The notes under the pieces: generated by a model
Seen by the model: only the letters and a program-made list of their open reading frames with translations
Databases searched by the model: none
Told to the model about the DNA's origin: nothing
Shown here: piece by piece, positions 1-7,618 of the stretch
Layout: the number at the start of each line of letters is the position of its first letter
How positions within the stretch are numbered: position 1 is the first letter of the stretch
NCBI GenBank assembly: GCA_045588655.1
Contig: JAZNEP010000045.1
Coordinates: 1-16,446, forward strand
Direction: 5' to 3'
Length of the DNA stretch: 16,446 bases
DNA from: SVFI01 sp045588655
GTDB taxonomy: Bacteria; Bacillota; Clostridia; Lachnospirales; Lachnospiraceae
Translations under genes and position numbers: made by a program

Positions 1-128
1 GTTTCTGTTGCTGTTGCATCACTTGCATCACTTGTACTTGTCTCAGCGGAATCTGATCCACAACCTGCTAATACAGATACTGATAAAAGTACGGACATAA
101 ATAATGCGGTAACTTTTTTAAGTTTCAT
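1..128 (-). CDS. Lipoprotein N-terminus, probable sugar ABC transporter solute-binding protein (3'-partial)
   Basis: Only the first 42 codons are inside the window; the gene runs off the low-coordinate edge. The visible protein starts MKLKKVTALFMSVLLSVSVL and continues into AGCGSDSAETSTSD. That is a lysine-rich n-region, a hydrophobic h-region and a lipobox LAGC with the lipidated cysteine at residue 23, followed by a Ser/Thr/Asp-rich linker. This is the standard layout of Firmicutes extracellular solute-binding lipoproteins. The ATG at 126-128 is preceded by a strong ribosome site GGGAGGT (135-141). The substrate-binding domain is not visible, so the transporter role is inferred from position: it follows a YesM/YesN two-component system and two cytoplasmic arabinan/xylan-side-chain glycosidases, where CUT1 sugar importers are usually found. 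It could instead be another lipoprotein. Lipoprotein identity is near certain; sugar-binding function is moderate. Confidence 0.8.
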   Translation of the reverse strand, partial: MKLKKVTALFMSVLLSVSVLAGCGSDSAETSTSDASDATATE

Positions 129-160
129 GTTTTTACCTCCCATTACTTCATTTCGTTTTT

Positions 161-175
161 AGAGTCACTTACTCT
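161..175 (-). promoter_or_regulatory. Inverted repeat in lipoprotein leader, possible operator
   Basis: Read on the minus strand, AGAGT-AAGTG-ACTCT has perfect 5-bp arms around a 5-nt centre. It starts about 8 nt downstream of the TATAAT box at 184-189, so it would overlap or immediately follow the transcription start. That is a typical place for a repressor site, but the arms are short and no second copy was found in the other promoter regions of the window. Confidence 0.3.
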
Positions 176-183
176 TAATGATA

Positions 184-189
184 ATTATA
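184..189 (-). promoter_or_regulatory. Candidate -10 box for the lipoprotein gene
   Basis: A perfect TATAAT on the minus strand lies 55 nt upstream of the lipoprotein ATG in a very AT-rich leader. The sequence 17-18 bp upstream (GTTTTT/TGTTTT) is a poor -35, which is what one expects of an activator-dependent promoter, for example one driven by the AraC-type regulator encoded at 3301-4890. In such AT-rich DNA a chance TATAAT is also possible. Confidence 0.4.
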
Positions 190-308
190 TTTTCTTTTAG
201 CATTTAAAAAACATGAAAAAATATATAAAAAACCCGAAAAATTCTAGAATACCTGTAAAATTTCTATAATCTATCCCTATTTTTTCCATAAACTTATGCA
301 TTTTTTCC

Positions 309-1715
309 TTATTTTCCCAGTGAAAACTCTCCTAAAGTAGGACTTCCGTCTCCTCTATAGGTAAAATATAGACTCTGAATTCCATCCGGCACTTCTACAT
401 CTGTATAATTCCATTCCCATACATTTGTATTTTCTACCGCAATTTGTCCAAGCACTTCTCCATTCCACTTTGCTTTAATCTCAAATACTCCATTTGCATA
501 TCCACGGGTAGAAATACCTATCTTTCGGACATCTTTCATTTCAAAATATTTGAAACCGATGGTTGTCTGATCTGTAATATTTGTCACATAGCCCGGTTCT
601 TCGTCCCCATCTTTTCCGTCCTGACAGATTTTTGGACACTTTTCCTCCCCAACATACATTGCTTCCTTTGGTGTAAACAAATTACATGCCAAATACGCCG
701 GATAAGTTCCCTCTCCGCGCAGTGGGCCTTGGTTTAAACCACAGGAGGTCATTTCCACTTGCTGGATTGCTCCGCTTGCGTCCATGCAGATTGGCTCTGC
801 ACAGCCCTGTCTGCAATACCAGGTGCCATTTGTATGGCGATGATAAAAGATAAACCAAGTGTCCCCGATTTTTTCTACACTTCCGTGATTGTTTGCTCCA
901 TATGCAGCAGGCATCGTAGCCGGTTTGTAGCTGTCGATATGCATATCACAATTACTTACAATTACTCCGCCGTATGTAAATTCGCCATCCGGGCGGTCAC
1001 TGGTTGCATAGCAAAGCTCATGCATTACCTCTGAAGAATAGATAAAATAATATAAATCATTGATCTTTCGTATCGAAGGAGCCTCGAAAAATGCATGTCC
1101 TTCGAACTGAGTTCCGGCACTGTATTCACATCCCGGTACCACAATCCTTGGTGCCTTCTCCACCGTCAGCATATCCGGACCTAACTCTGTCAGCATAGCT
1201 CCGGATCTGGATTTGTCACCCGGTCCGCAAAAACCAGTAAAGAGATAGGTTTTATCTCCCTCGGTTAAGACACCCGGATCAAACTGTGGCTCATCCCCTT
1301 CTTTATCTCCTAATTTCGTACCATCCGGATAATGCACATATCCGTAAAATTCATACTGCCCTGCAGGTGTGTCGCAAACTGCAACCGATACTACCGATAC
1401 TTTATCCAGAACGTAATATAAATAGTATCTTCCATCCGGCCCAACCGTGACATCCGGTGCATATAGACACATTTTTCCTTCTGCATTGAATGGATCCTGC
1501 GTTTTTTTGTAAATAACCCCTTCATATCTCCAGTTTCCAAGATCATCTACGGGTGCAGACCAACATACATAATCTCCCATACAAAATACATATCCGTTGT
1601 AAAGATCATGTGAACCATAAATGTATACTCTGTCCCCAAACACATACGGCTCTCCATCCGGGATATATTCCCATGATGGTAAATACGGATTAAATGCTTG
1701 CTTTTTTTCTCTCAT
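309..1715 (-). CDS. GH43 family glycosidase (arabinofuranosidase/xylosidase type) with C-terminal CBM6-like domain
   Basis: A 468-residue protein. Residues 1-330 form a GH43 five-bladed propeller. The opening NPYLPSWEYIPDGEP carries the likely catalytic base D20, LYAPDVTV the pKa-modulating D88, and FFEAPSIRK the acid E211. NNHGSVEK (H277) matches the buried histidine of the family. Residues from about 375 to the end (FEIKAKWNGE, WNYTDVEVP, LYFTYRGDG) look like a CBM6-type beta-sandwich. There is no signal peptide and there are many cysteines, so it should act in the cytoplasm. It would remove arabinose or xylose from imported oligosaccharides. It lies 35 bp behind the GH51 gene and has a good ribosome site (AAGGAG, 8 nt before the ATG), so it is probably the last gene of that operon. 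The exact specificity (arabinosidase, xylosidase or bifunctional) cannot be read from sequence by eye. Confidence 0.88.
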   Translation of the reverse strand: MREKKQAFNPYLPSWEYIPDGEPYVFGDRVYIYGSHDLYNGYVFCMGDYVCWSAPVDDLGNWRYEGVIYKKTQDPFNAEGKMCLYAPDVTVGPDGRYYLYYVLDKVSVVSVAVCDTPAGQYEFYGYVHYPDGTKLGDKEGDEPQFDPGVLTEGDKTYLFTGFCGPGDKSRSGAMLTELGPDMLTVEKAPRIVVPGCEYSAGTQFEGHAFFEAPSIRKINDLYYFIYSSEVMHELCYATSDRPDGEFTYGGVIVSNCDMHIDSYKPATMPAAYGANNHGSVEKIGDTWFIFYHRHTNGTWYCRQGCAEPICMDASGAIQQVEMTSCGLNQGPLRGEGTYPAYLACNLFTPKEAMYVGEEKCPKICQDGKDGDEEPGYVTNITDQTTIGFKYFEMKDVRKIGISTRGYANGVFEIKAKWNGEVLGQIAVENTNVWEWNYTDVEVPDGIQSLYFTYRGDGSPTLGEFSLGK

Positions 1716-1750
1716 CTCTTACTCTCCTTCACTATCCCTGATAACAGCTT

Positions 1751-3244
1751 CTATTCATATTGATATCGAATCATATTCCATGAATGCTTTTTGAGCATCA
1801 CTTTCTGATGAATCGAACACTCTTTTGCAACCTCGACCTGTACCGGTGCCACCACTTCTTCTTCCTCTGTATTGATTGCTTTCAGGTCATCGCAGTACAG
1901 CTCTACATGCTCTACCGGTGTACAGTCTGAAAAACCATCAAATGTCATGGAAAGCTCCATTTCTTCATCCAACGAACGATTGACTGCAAATACAACCAGC
2001 TCTTTTTTCTCCTGATTGTGTACAATGGATGTTTCCAAATACGGTATATCCATCTCATCCGAAGAACGATAGCTTTCACTCTTGATGATTGGACGCAGCG
2101 TTTCACCTCTTCCCTGCGTAGAAGCATACATAAACGGATAGAATATCGTCTGAACCCATATTCCGCCACCGGTTTTTGTCATAATCGGTGCGATTACATT
2201 TACCAGCTGTGCTAAGCAGGCAATTTTAACTCTGTCACAGTTATTCTGCAATGTCATCAGCATAGATCCGACAAGCAGAGCATCTTCAAAGTTATAAATA
2301 TCTTCCAGCTGTGGCGGTGCTATCGACCATTTTTCAATTTCTGCATTGTTGCTGTGGAACCAGACATTCCACTCATCAAACGAAAGATTGATGGTTTTTG
2401 ATGCGTGTTTCTTAGCTTTTACTGCATCACAAATTGCAGCTACAGACTTGATAAACGCATTCATATGTACTGCTTTTCCTAAATAATCCTTTGTGTCATT
2501 GGTTGGATTTCCATAATATTGATGCAGAGAAATATAATCAATCTGATCATAGGCGCGATCCAGAACCGTGAGCTCCCAATCACCGAAGGTTGGCATATCA
2601 TAGCTGGAACTTCCGCAGGCCACCAGTTCAATGTTCGGATCCACCAGCTTCATCAGCTTTCCTGTTTCACAGGCGAGTTTTCCATACTCTTCTGCCGTCT
2701 TAAATCCAATCTGCCATGGACCATCCATCTCATTTCCAAGACACCACGTTTTAATCGCAAATGGTTCCTCAAAACCATTCTGCTTTCTCATATTTGCATA
2801 ATAGGTATCCGTGGTCGCATTGCAGTATTCCACAAGATTTTTGGCATCTTCTGCTCCTCTGGTACCTAAGTTTACTGCCATTACGATATCGGTTTTTGCT
2901 CTTTTTGCCCATTCCTGGAATTCATCAATTCCCACTTCATTTGTTTCAATTACTTCCCATGCAAGCTCCATCTTTTTTGGACGTTTTGCTTTATCACCAG
3001 TTCCATCTTCCCAGTGGTAACCTGACACGAAATTTCCTCCCGGATAACGCACCGCCGGAACATCCAACTTATTAACCATGTCAAGAACGTCTTTCCGGAA
3101 TCCTTTATCATCTGCTGTTTCATGTGTCGGCTCATAGATTCCCCCATACACAGCTCTTCCTAAATGCTCTATAAAGGAACCGTAAATTCGTTTGTCAATT
3201 TCTCCAATGGTGTAATTTTTGTTGACTAAAATCTCTGCCTTCAT
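1751..3244 (-). CDS. abfA: GH51 alpha-L-arabinofuranosidase, intracellular
   Basis: Full-length at 497 residues, the usual size for bacterial GH51 enzymes. It hydrolyses terminal non-reducing alpha-L-arabinofuranosyl residues of arabino-oligosaccharides and arabinoxylo-oligosaccharides with retention of configuration. Diagnostic motifs are IYGSFIEHLGRAVYGGIYEP (20-39), VRYPGGNFVSGYHWEDG (65-81), TWCLGNEMDGPWQ with acid/base E172, and LSFDEWNVW with nucleophile E291. The spacing between the two glutamates fits the family. Residues from about 390 form the C-terminal beta-sandwich. There is no signal peptide, so the enzyme is cytoplasmic. The ATG has AGGAG about 7 nt upstream. It follows the response regulator by 56 bp and precedes the GH43 gene by 35 bp. 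The most natural reading is one operon in which kinase and regulator sense an arabinose-containing glycan and the two hydrolases degrade it after import. Confidence 0.95.
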   Translation of the reverse strand: MKAEILVNKNYTIGEIDKRIYGSFIEHLGRAVYGGIYEPTHETADDKGFRKDVLDMVNKLDVPAVRYPGGNFVSGYHWEDGTGDKAKRPKKMELAWEVIETNEVGIDEFQEWAKRAKTDIVMAVNLGTRGAEDAKNLVEYCNATTDTYYANMRKQNGFEEPFAIKTWCLGNEMDGPWQIGFKTAEEYGKLACETGKLMKLVDPNIELVACGSSSYDMPTFGDWELTVLDRAYDQIDYISLHQYYGNPTNDTKDYLGKAVHMNAFIKSVAAICDAVKAKKHASKTINLSFDEWNVWFHSNNAEIEKWSIAPPQLEDIYNFEDALLVGSMLMTLQNNCDRVKIACLAQLVNVIAPIMTKTGGGIWVQTIFYPFMYASTQGRGETLRPIIKSESYRSSDEMDIPYLETSIVHNQEKKELVVFAVNRSLDEEMELSMTFDGFSDCTPVEHVELYCDDLKAINTEEEEVVAPVQVEVAKECSIHQKVMLKKHSWNMIRYQYE

Positions 3245-3300
3245 GTTTCTCTCCTATCCTCTTTGTATTTTATACCATTCTATTTCTCGGGCGTCCCTTG

Positions 3301-4890
3301 CTATTCGATCTCTCGCTTATTTTTACGATATTTCGATGGAGTACACCCTTTAATTTCAATAAATTTCCGGATAAAATAATCGCTATCCTTGTAACCGACT
3401 TCTTCTGCAATCTGACTAATTTTTTTATCCGTTTTAATTAATTGCTTTGTCGCTTCGTTGATACGATACTGACTTAAATAATCTTTAAAAGATTGTCCGT
3501 ACTTCTTTCGGAAAATCTGTCCCAGATAAGAACTGTTAACAAAATATTTTTTGCTTAAATCCCGCAAGCTTAAATTTTCTGCATAGTTCTCACGGATTTC
3601 TTTTTCTATTTCCTGCAATACCCCGCGGGATACATTTTTTCTCAGCTGTGTCAAATAATCTGCATATTCACTGGCAAAACGTGCTAAGTGAATACTACTT
3701 CCACGCATAACACCCTCTTCAAATGTACTTTCACTGATAAATTGAAGAATCTCTTCCTGATTGACCTCATCATCCTGCTCTGTCGCCAAATGAATTAACT
3801 GAAACAGCAAATAATTGATGTTCAGGTTTACGGTCTCGCCGACAATCCCCATTTTGCCCATTTCTTCATAGAGTTTATCCACACATTTACGAATCTCTAT
3901 TTTTTCATTCTGTTCGATGGAAGAAATCAGTGCATCCAGACTGTTTTTACAAAGCACGATTCCACCCTGGTTAATTTGCACTTCATCTTCATAAAAATAT
4001 ATATTTTTCTTAGAATGGAATGCAACAAGGGATTTTAAAATACATGCGGTACCGTAAGACTTGGAAATAGAAGAAATATCTTTCACTTTCTTTCCAATCA
4101 ACATATAAACCGGTCGTCCCAGATGTGTTTCTATCTTTCTTTGAAAATTTTTCAAGTATTCTTCTTCTTCACACTCCTGCTTTGCCGCCATATAGTCACA
4201 ATAGATAAATCCGGTGTCATAGCTTTTTTCATCATGAGATACATCAAAAATTGCATGTGTCCCATCCTCTTTTAGAATCTCCTGACATACTTCGTACAAA
4301 TCTCTTTGCAACGCCCTTGCAGCGCCGTCTTCCCACTCTTCATACGACTCCGCAAACTCGATTTCTACATAACGAACCCCTTCGGATAACTGAAGATGAT
4401 TTTTGATGTAATCCAGATTTTGAGCATCATATTTTCCATACAAAAGTGCAATCATATTGCGAGCTAAATAAGCACTTTCCATCTTTTGATGATTTTGCCT
4501 ATCGATTCTGTTATTTTCTGTCAGGGCAGAAACTTTCTCCAAAATACCCACCAGCTCATCCTTTTCTACCGGTTTTAAAATATAATCGGTACAATTATGT
4601 CGAATGGCCTCCTGGGCATATGAAAAATCACTGTATCCGCTTAAAATAACAAAATAAGCATCTGAGATATTTTCCGTCTTCACTTTATCCAATAACTCAA
4701 GCCCTGTCATAATCGGCATTTTTATATCCGCAATCACCAGATCAACTTTGTTATTTTTTAGATAATCAATCGCCTCTTGTCCATTGGATGCGGTTGCTAC
4801 AATCTCATATCCTTCTGCATTCCAGTCAATAATTACTTTTAGTCCCTGCAGGATAAAAGGTTCATCATCTACCAATAAAACCTTTAACAT
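3301..4890 (-). CDS. YesN-type response regulator, AraC family DNA-binding output
   Basis: A 529-residue protein. Residues 1-120 are a receiver domain with acidic pocket D8/D9, phospho-acceptor D55 in LVIADIKMPIMTGLEL, S84 in VILSGYSD and K106 in YILKPVEK. Residues of about 125-420 are a long linker with no clear motif. Residues of about 425-525 are a double helix-turn-helix AraC domain (ENLSLRDLSKKYFVNSSYLG, then KKISQIAEEVGYKDSDYFIR and CTPSKYRK). It starts 20 bp after the sensor kinase stop and has AGGAG before its ATG, so the two are translated from one message. By analogy with YesM/YesN pairs it should activate sugar-transport and glycosidase genes when phosphorylated. The likely targets are the GH51/GH43 genes and the lipoprotein gene at the window edge. 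The assignment is firm at family level; the inducer is unknown. Confidence 0.95.
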   Translation of the reverse strand: MLKVLLVDDEPFILQGLKVIIDWNAEGYEIVATASNGQEAIDYLKNNKVDLVIADIKMPIMTGLELLDKVKTENISDAYFVILSGYSDFSYAQEAIRHNCTDYILKPVEKDELVGILEKVSALTENNRIDRQNHQKMESAYLARNMIALLYGKYDAQNLDYIKNHLQLSEGVRYVEIEFAESYEEWEDGAARALQRDLYEVCQEILKEDGTHAIFDVSHDEKSYDTGFIYCDYMAAKQECEEEEYLKNFQRKIETHLGRPVYMLIGKKVKDISSISKSYGTACILKSLVAFHSKKNIYFYEDEVQINQGGIVLCKNSLDALISSIEQNEKIEIRKCVDKLYEEMGKMGIVGETVNLNINYLLFQLIHLATEQDDEVNQEEILQFISESTFEEGVMRGSSIHLARFASEYADYLTQLRKNVSRGVLQEIEKEIRENYAENLSLRDLSKKYFVNSSYLGQIFRKKYGQSFKDYLSQYRINEATKQLIKTDKKISQIAEEVGYKDSDYFIRKFIEIKGCTPSKYRKNKREIE

Positions 4891-4910
4891 GTTTTACTCC
4901 TCTTTCACTT

Positions 4911-6680
4911 CTAGTTTATTTCAAGTTCATCCATTGGAATACGAATCTGGATAATGGTACCTACCCCCTGTTCACTCTCAATCGAAAATATGACTTTATC
5001 ATCCGTCGCCATTTTCAATCGCAGACAGGCATTTAAGATACCCACTCTTCCTTTTTCTTTCAACCGCTCGATATTGGCATTTTTCATTCGGTCCTCAATC
5101 TCTTTCACGGTATCTTCCGTCATTCCTTTTCCGGTATCTTCTACTTCTATGCAAATGCATTCGTTTTCTTTAAATATCCGGACAAAAATCCAGCCCGGCG
5201 CTATTTTACTTTCAATTCCGTGTACACATGCATTTTCTGCAAATGTAACAACGGTCAGCTTCGGTATTCTGTAAGCTTCGCATTCCGGATCAACTTCCAA
5301 ATCAAACGAAAGCCTTTCTCCGAATCGGTATTTCTGTAATCCAAGGTAAGCTCTTACGAACTCCATCTCTTTTTTTATCTCAATATTATCATTTCCCCAG
5401 TCTACATTTTGGCGTTCCATAACCGCCAGTTTTTCAACCATCTCTGCAGTTTCATATTCTCTTTTTAACACACTGTGCATACGTATACTTTCCAGCGCAT
5501 TAAAAAGAAAATGCGGATTTATCTGCCCGTGTAACGCCAGAAGTTCTGCATTTTTTCTGGCGATATTAATCTCTTGCTCCCGCAGTTTATCCTTATATAC
5601 CGTCTGTATCAGCTCATTTGTCCTTTGTGCCATACGATTATAATTGTGCATCAGTGTTGCAATCTCATCATTTCCCCTTACTTCTGAAATCTTCTTCAGT
5701 TCATCTGCATCCACACTGTCAAAAGCATTTCCAAGATTTCTGATACGATCTGTAATGGAATTGGCGATTCGGCTCATAAGAAAATATGGCAAAAGAATAT
5801 TAATTAGCAACAGGAACATAATCAGCGGCGCATTTCGGATAATTTGAGAGATAATCTGATTATCTTTTTTTATGACGCAAATCTGAAGATCTTGTCCATA
5901 TAAGGAGATTTCTTTCTGATGTCCGACTCTGTTTTTTAGGGTAAAATTTTCAAATGGTTGTCCTACCGCATTTTCTTTTGTATTAGAAAGCAAGACTCTT
6001 CCATTTTGGCAGATATACACCGGATATGCATAATTCATTCCCTCTATATCTCTTGTAATACTGCTGTAATCAATCTCCATCTTAATTACTTTTTCGCATC
6101 CGCGCTTACTATTAAAATTCATTTTTCTCAAAAAAAGAATTTTTCTTTTCGGCTGTATCGCCGGTGCATTCCAATTATCATAATAGAACATTACCATAGC
6201 ATTTCTTTCACTTTGCGAAAAAATTTTATACCACGGCTCTTCCTTTACCTTGGAAATACGTGCAAATTCGCCGCCATTGATAATTGTTCGATTGTCTGCA
6301 TAAATGGTTACCGTTGTATTATCCACGCCCATACTGCTGCCAAACAGAGAATTTTTAATTTTCTGATAATTGTCGATATATTCAATCGGTTTTCGATATG
6401 TCTCATTCAAAAATTCTTCGACAGCGTTGTTTCTATTAATACTTTCCGCTGTGGACGCAGTATATTCAACCGTACTGGCCAAATTGTAATGAACCGCATT
6501 TGCAACATTTTCCATTTCATGCCTTGTCTGCACCGTTTCCGCGTGGAACACGGTATATAAAACAAGGCCATCTGTAACCACCAGTGGAATAATAACACAC
6601 AAACTATATAAAATCCTTAATTTCGTTTTCAATTTAAAATCGTCCAAATATTTTTGAATTTTATTTCCTATCTCCCGCAT
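4911..6680 (-). CDS. YesM-type sensor histidine kinase (HisK_YesM/HATPase_c)
   Basis: A 589-residue membrane kinase. TM1 is at about 22-45 (LRILYSLCVIIPLVV), an extracytoplasmic sensor domain spans about 46-280, and TM2 is at about 284-303 (PLIMFLLLINILLPYFLM). These are followed by a HAMP-like linker and coiled coil (304-385), the phosphorylation motif INPHFLFNALESI with H390, and a HATPase domain with N-box AENACVHGIE (481-490), DTGKGM (515-520) and GRVGILNACLRLK. The usual LQPxVEN of this class is replaced by VVTFAEN, with the essential Asn (N483) kept. The G2 region is also altered, marking a divergent subfamily rather than a dead enzyme. The ATG follows AAAGGATGTCATT. It is the first gene of the operon with the AraC-type regulator, GH51 and GH43, so its sensor domain probably detects an arabinose-containing glycan directly or through the binding lipoprotein. 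That ligand is inferred only. Confidence 0.93.
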   Translation of the reverse strand: MREIGNKIQKYLDDFKLKTKLRILYSLCVIIPLVVTDGLVLYTVFHAETVQTRHEMENVANAVHYNLASTVEYTASTAESINRNNAVEEFLNETYRKPIEYIDNYQKIKNSLFGSSMGVDNTTVTIYADNRTIINGGEFARISKVKEEPWYKIFSQSERNAMVMFYYDNWNAPAIQPKRKILFLRKMNFNSKRGCEKVIKMEIDYSSITRDIEGMNYAYPVYICQNGRVLLSNTKENAVGQPFENFTLKNRVGHQKEISLYGQDLQICVIKKDNQIISQIIRNAPLIMFLLLINILLPYFLMSRIANSITDRIRNLGNAFDSVDADELKKISEVRGNDEIATLMHNYNRMAQRTNELIQTVYKDKLREQEINIARKNAELLALHGQINPHFLFNALESIRMHSVLKREYETAEMVEKLAVMERQNVDWGNDNIEIKKEMEFVRAYLGLQKYRFGERLSFDLEVDPECEAYRIPKLTVVTFAENACVHGIESKIAPGWIFVRIFKENECICIEVEDTGKGMTEDTVKEIEDRMKNANIERLKEKGRVGILNACLRLKMATDDKVIFSIESEQGVGTIIQIRIPMDELEIN

Positions 6681-6737
6681 AATGACATCCTTTCTGTTTT
6701 ATATGCGTTCTTTCGTTTTTTTGATTCATTAACTTAT

Positions 6738-6766
6738 ATTGTACCATCTGCTTGCACGATTTTAAA
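6738..6766 (-). promoter_or_regulatory. Candidate sigma-A promoter of the two-component/arabinosidase operon
   Basis: On the minus strand TTTAAA (6761-6766) and TACAAT (6738-6743) are separated by exactly 17 bp. They match 4/6 and 5/6 of the vegetative consensus. The start site would fall near 6730, giving a leader of about 50 nt before the kinase ATG. The element lies between the terminator at 6901-6927 and the first gene of the operon, where a promoter is required. No CcpA cre site or other operator was recognised in 6681-6900. Confidence 0.5.
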
Positions 6767-6900
6767 TCCTAAAACTTCGTCCTTTTCTTTCCTGTTTTCA
6801 AAAAAGAAAAACGAACACCAAGTTTATTTTATTGATTTTATCTTATAGAAAACACCGGACAATTTCATAACATTTCCTTGATAAATTATAGTTTTGTAAC

Positions 6901-6927
6901 AAAAAAAGAGGCCAAGCCTCTTTTTTT
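6901..6927 (-). terminator. Rho-independent terminator after the flagellin unit (symmetrical)
   Basis: AAAAAAAGAGGC-CAA-GCCTCTTTTTTT on the plus strand is a perfect 12-bp-arm hairpin with a 3-nt loop. It has a GC-containing core flanked by A- and T-tracts, so it can terminate on either strand. It overlaps the last two bases of the stop codon of the membrane-protein gene, which is transcribed leftward into it. It separates the flagellin unit from the sugar-utilisation operon. Confidence 0.9.
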
Positions 6928-7609
6928 ACTTTTCTTCACATATTTCAAAATACCATAGTACAAATCGAACAGCTTCTTCCGGCTTCTTTGTAAAGGAAGA
7001 TATCGTCATAACCGGCGTACCGTCATCATAAAATTCTCCAAAGAGTTCTGCTGTTTTTCCCTCCAGACAAATTCCAACCGCAACTTCTTTTCCTTCCGAA
7101 TTTTTTGCATAATACAGCTGCTGCTTGTGCTGATCCAAAAACTCCTTTGGCAATACCTGTAAAAGATCCAAATATACATTTGCTAATTGATACTCATCCA
7201 CACTCCACGTCGGACTAACCGTAACATCTATATTTGCATTGGTAATCATTCCCTGATATTTTTGTATACTCGTTACGGTCGTTGTATCTGCGGCCGCCGC
7301 ATTATCCATTACCTTCGGATGACGAAAACCGGTTTCTACTCTTACCGGAGTTTTCTCTGTATCGATGTTCATCTGCGCCGCATATTCATTTTTTATCATC
7401 TCTGATGCTGCATAGGCGTCTTTTGCATTTACAATTGCAACGGTAATTGCTGATTCTTTAATCTCCTCCAAAAAACTGGTGATAAATGTGACTAAAAAAA
7501 TGATCACGGCCAGGGGAATAATTACATACCATTTATGATATTCCCAAAAATAACTGATTTTTTGTTTCCATGTCATTTCTTTTATTTTTTGCTTTAATTC
7601 TGTATCCAT
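6926..7609 (-). CDS. Single-pass membrane protein of unknown function at the end of the flagellin unit
   Basis: A 227-residue protein. Residues 1-30 are cytoplasmic and basic/aromatic (MTWKQKISYFWEYHKWY). One transmembrane segment at about 28-47 (WYVIIPLAVIIFLVTFITSF) is followed by a soluble domain of about 175 residues that should lie outside the membrane. Proteins opening with a KxKxxYFWxYYK-like segment before one helix are common hypothetical proteins in Lachnospiraceae, so this is a family resemblance without a function. The soluble part contains VTVAIVNAKDAYAASEMI-like and NIDVTVSPTWSVDEYQLANV stretches but no catalytic motif I recognise. It starts 9 bp after the FliS-like stop, its ribosome site AGAGG directly follows that stop, and it ends in the terminator. 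It is therefore co-transcribed with flagellin genes. A role in motility is inferred from position only. Confidence 0.85.
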   Translation of the reverse strand: MDTELKQKIKEMTWKQKISYFWEYHKWYVIIPLAVIIFLVTFITSFLEEIKESAITVAIVNAKDAYAASEMIKNEYAAQMNIDTEKTPVRVETGFRHPKVMDNAAAADTTTVTSIQKYQGMITNANIDVTVSPTWSVDEYQLANVYLDLLQVLPKEFLDQHKQQLYYAKNSEGKEVAVGICLEGKTAELFGEFYDDGTPVMTISSFTKKPEEAVRFVLWYFEICEEK

Positions 7610-7618
7610 GTCTACCTC

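Noticed and set aside
190..308. Terminator between GH43 and the lipoprotein gene
   Set aside because: Only short AT-only pairings (for example around ATTCTAGAAT at 241-250) were found and no GC-containing stem before a T-tract, so read-through into the lipoprotein gene remains possible.
5958..6560. 200-codon open frame on the plus strand
   Set aside because: It lies entirely antisense to the sensor kinase, is rich in Ile, Phe and Cys with no recognisable motif, and is a shadow of the real gene.
6794..6812. GTTTTC-AAAAAA-GAAAAAC small hairpin in the kinase leader region
   Set aside because: Six weak base pairs in A/T tracts are expected by chance in this AT-rich DNA.
6885..6890. TATAAT on the minus strand upstream of the kinase operon
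   Set aside because: The -35 position 17 bp upstream falls in the arm of the terminator hairpin (GCCTCT) and does not match; the pair at 6738-6766 is better.
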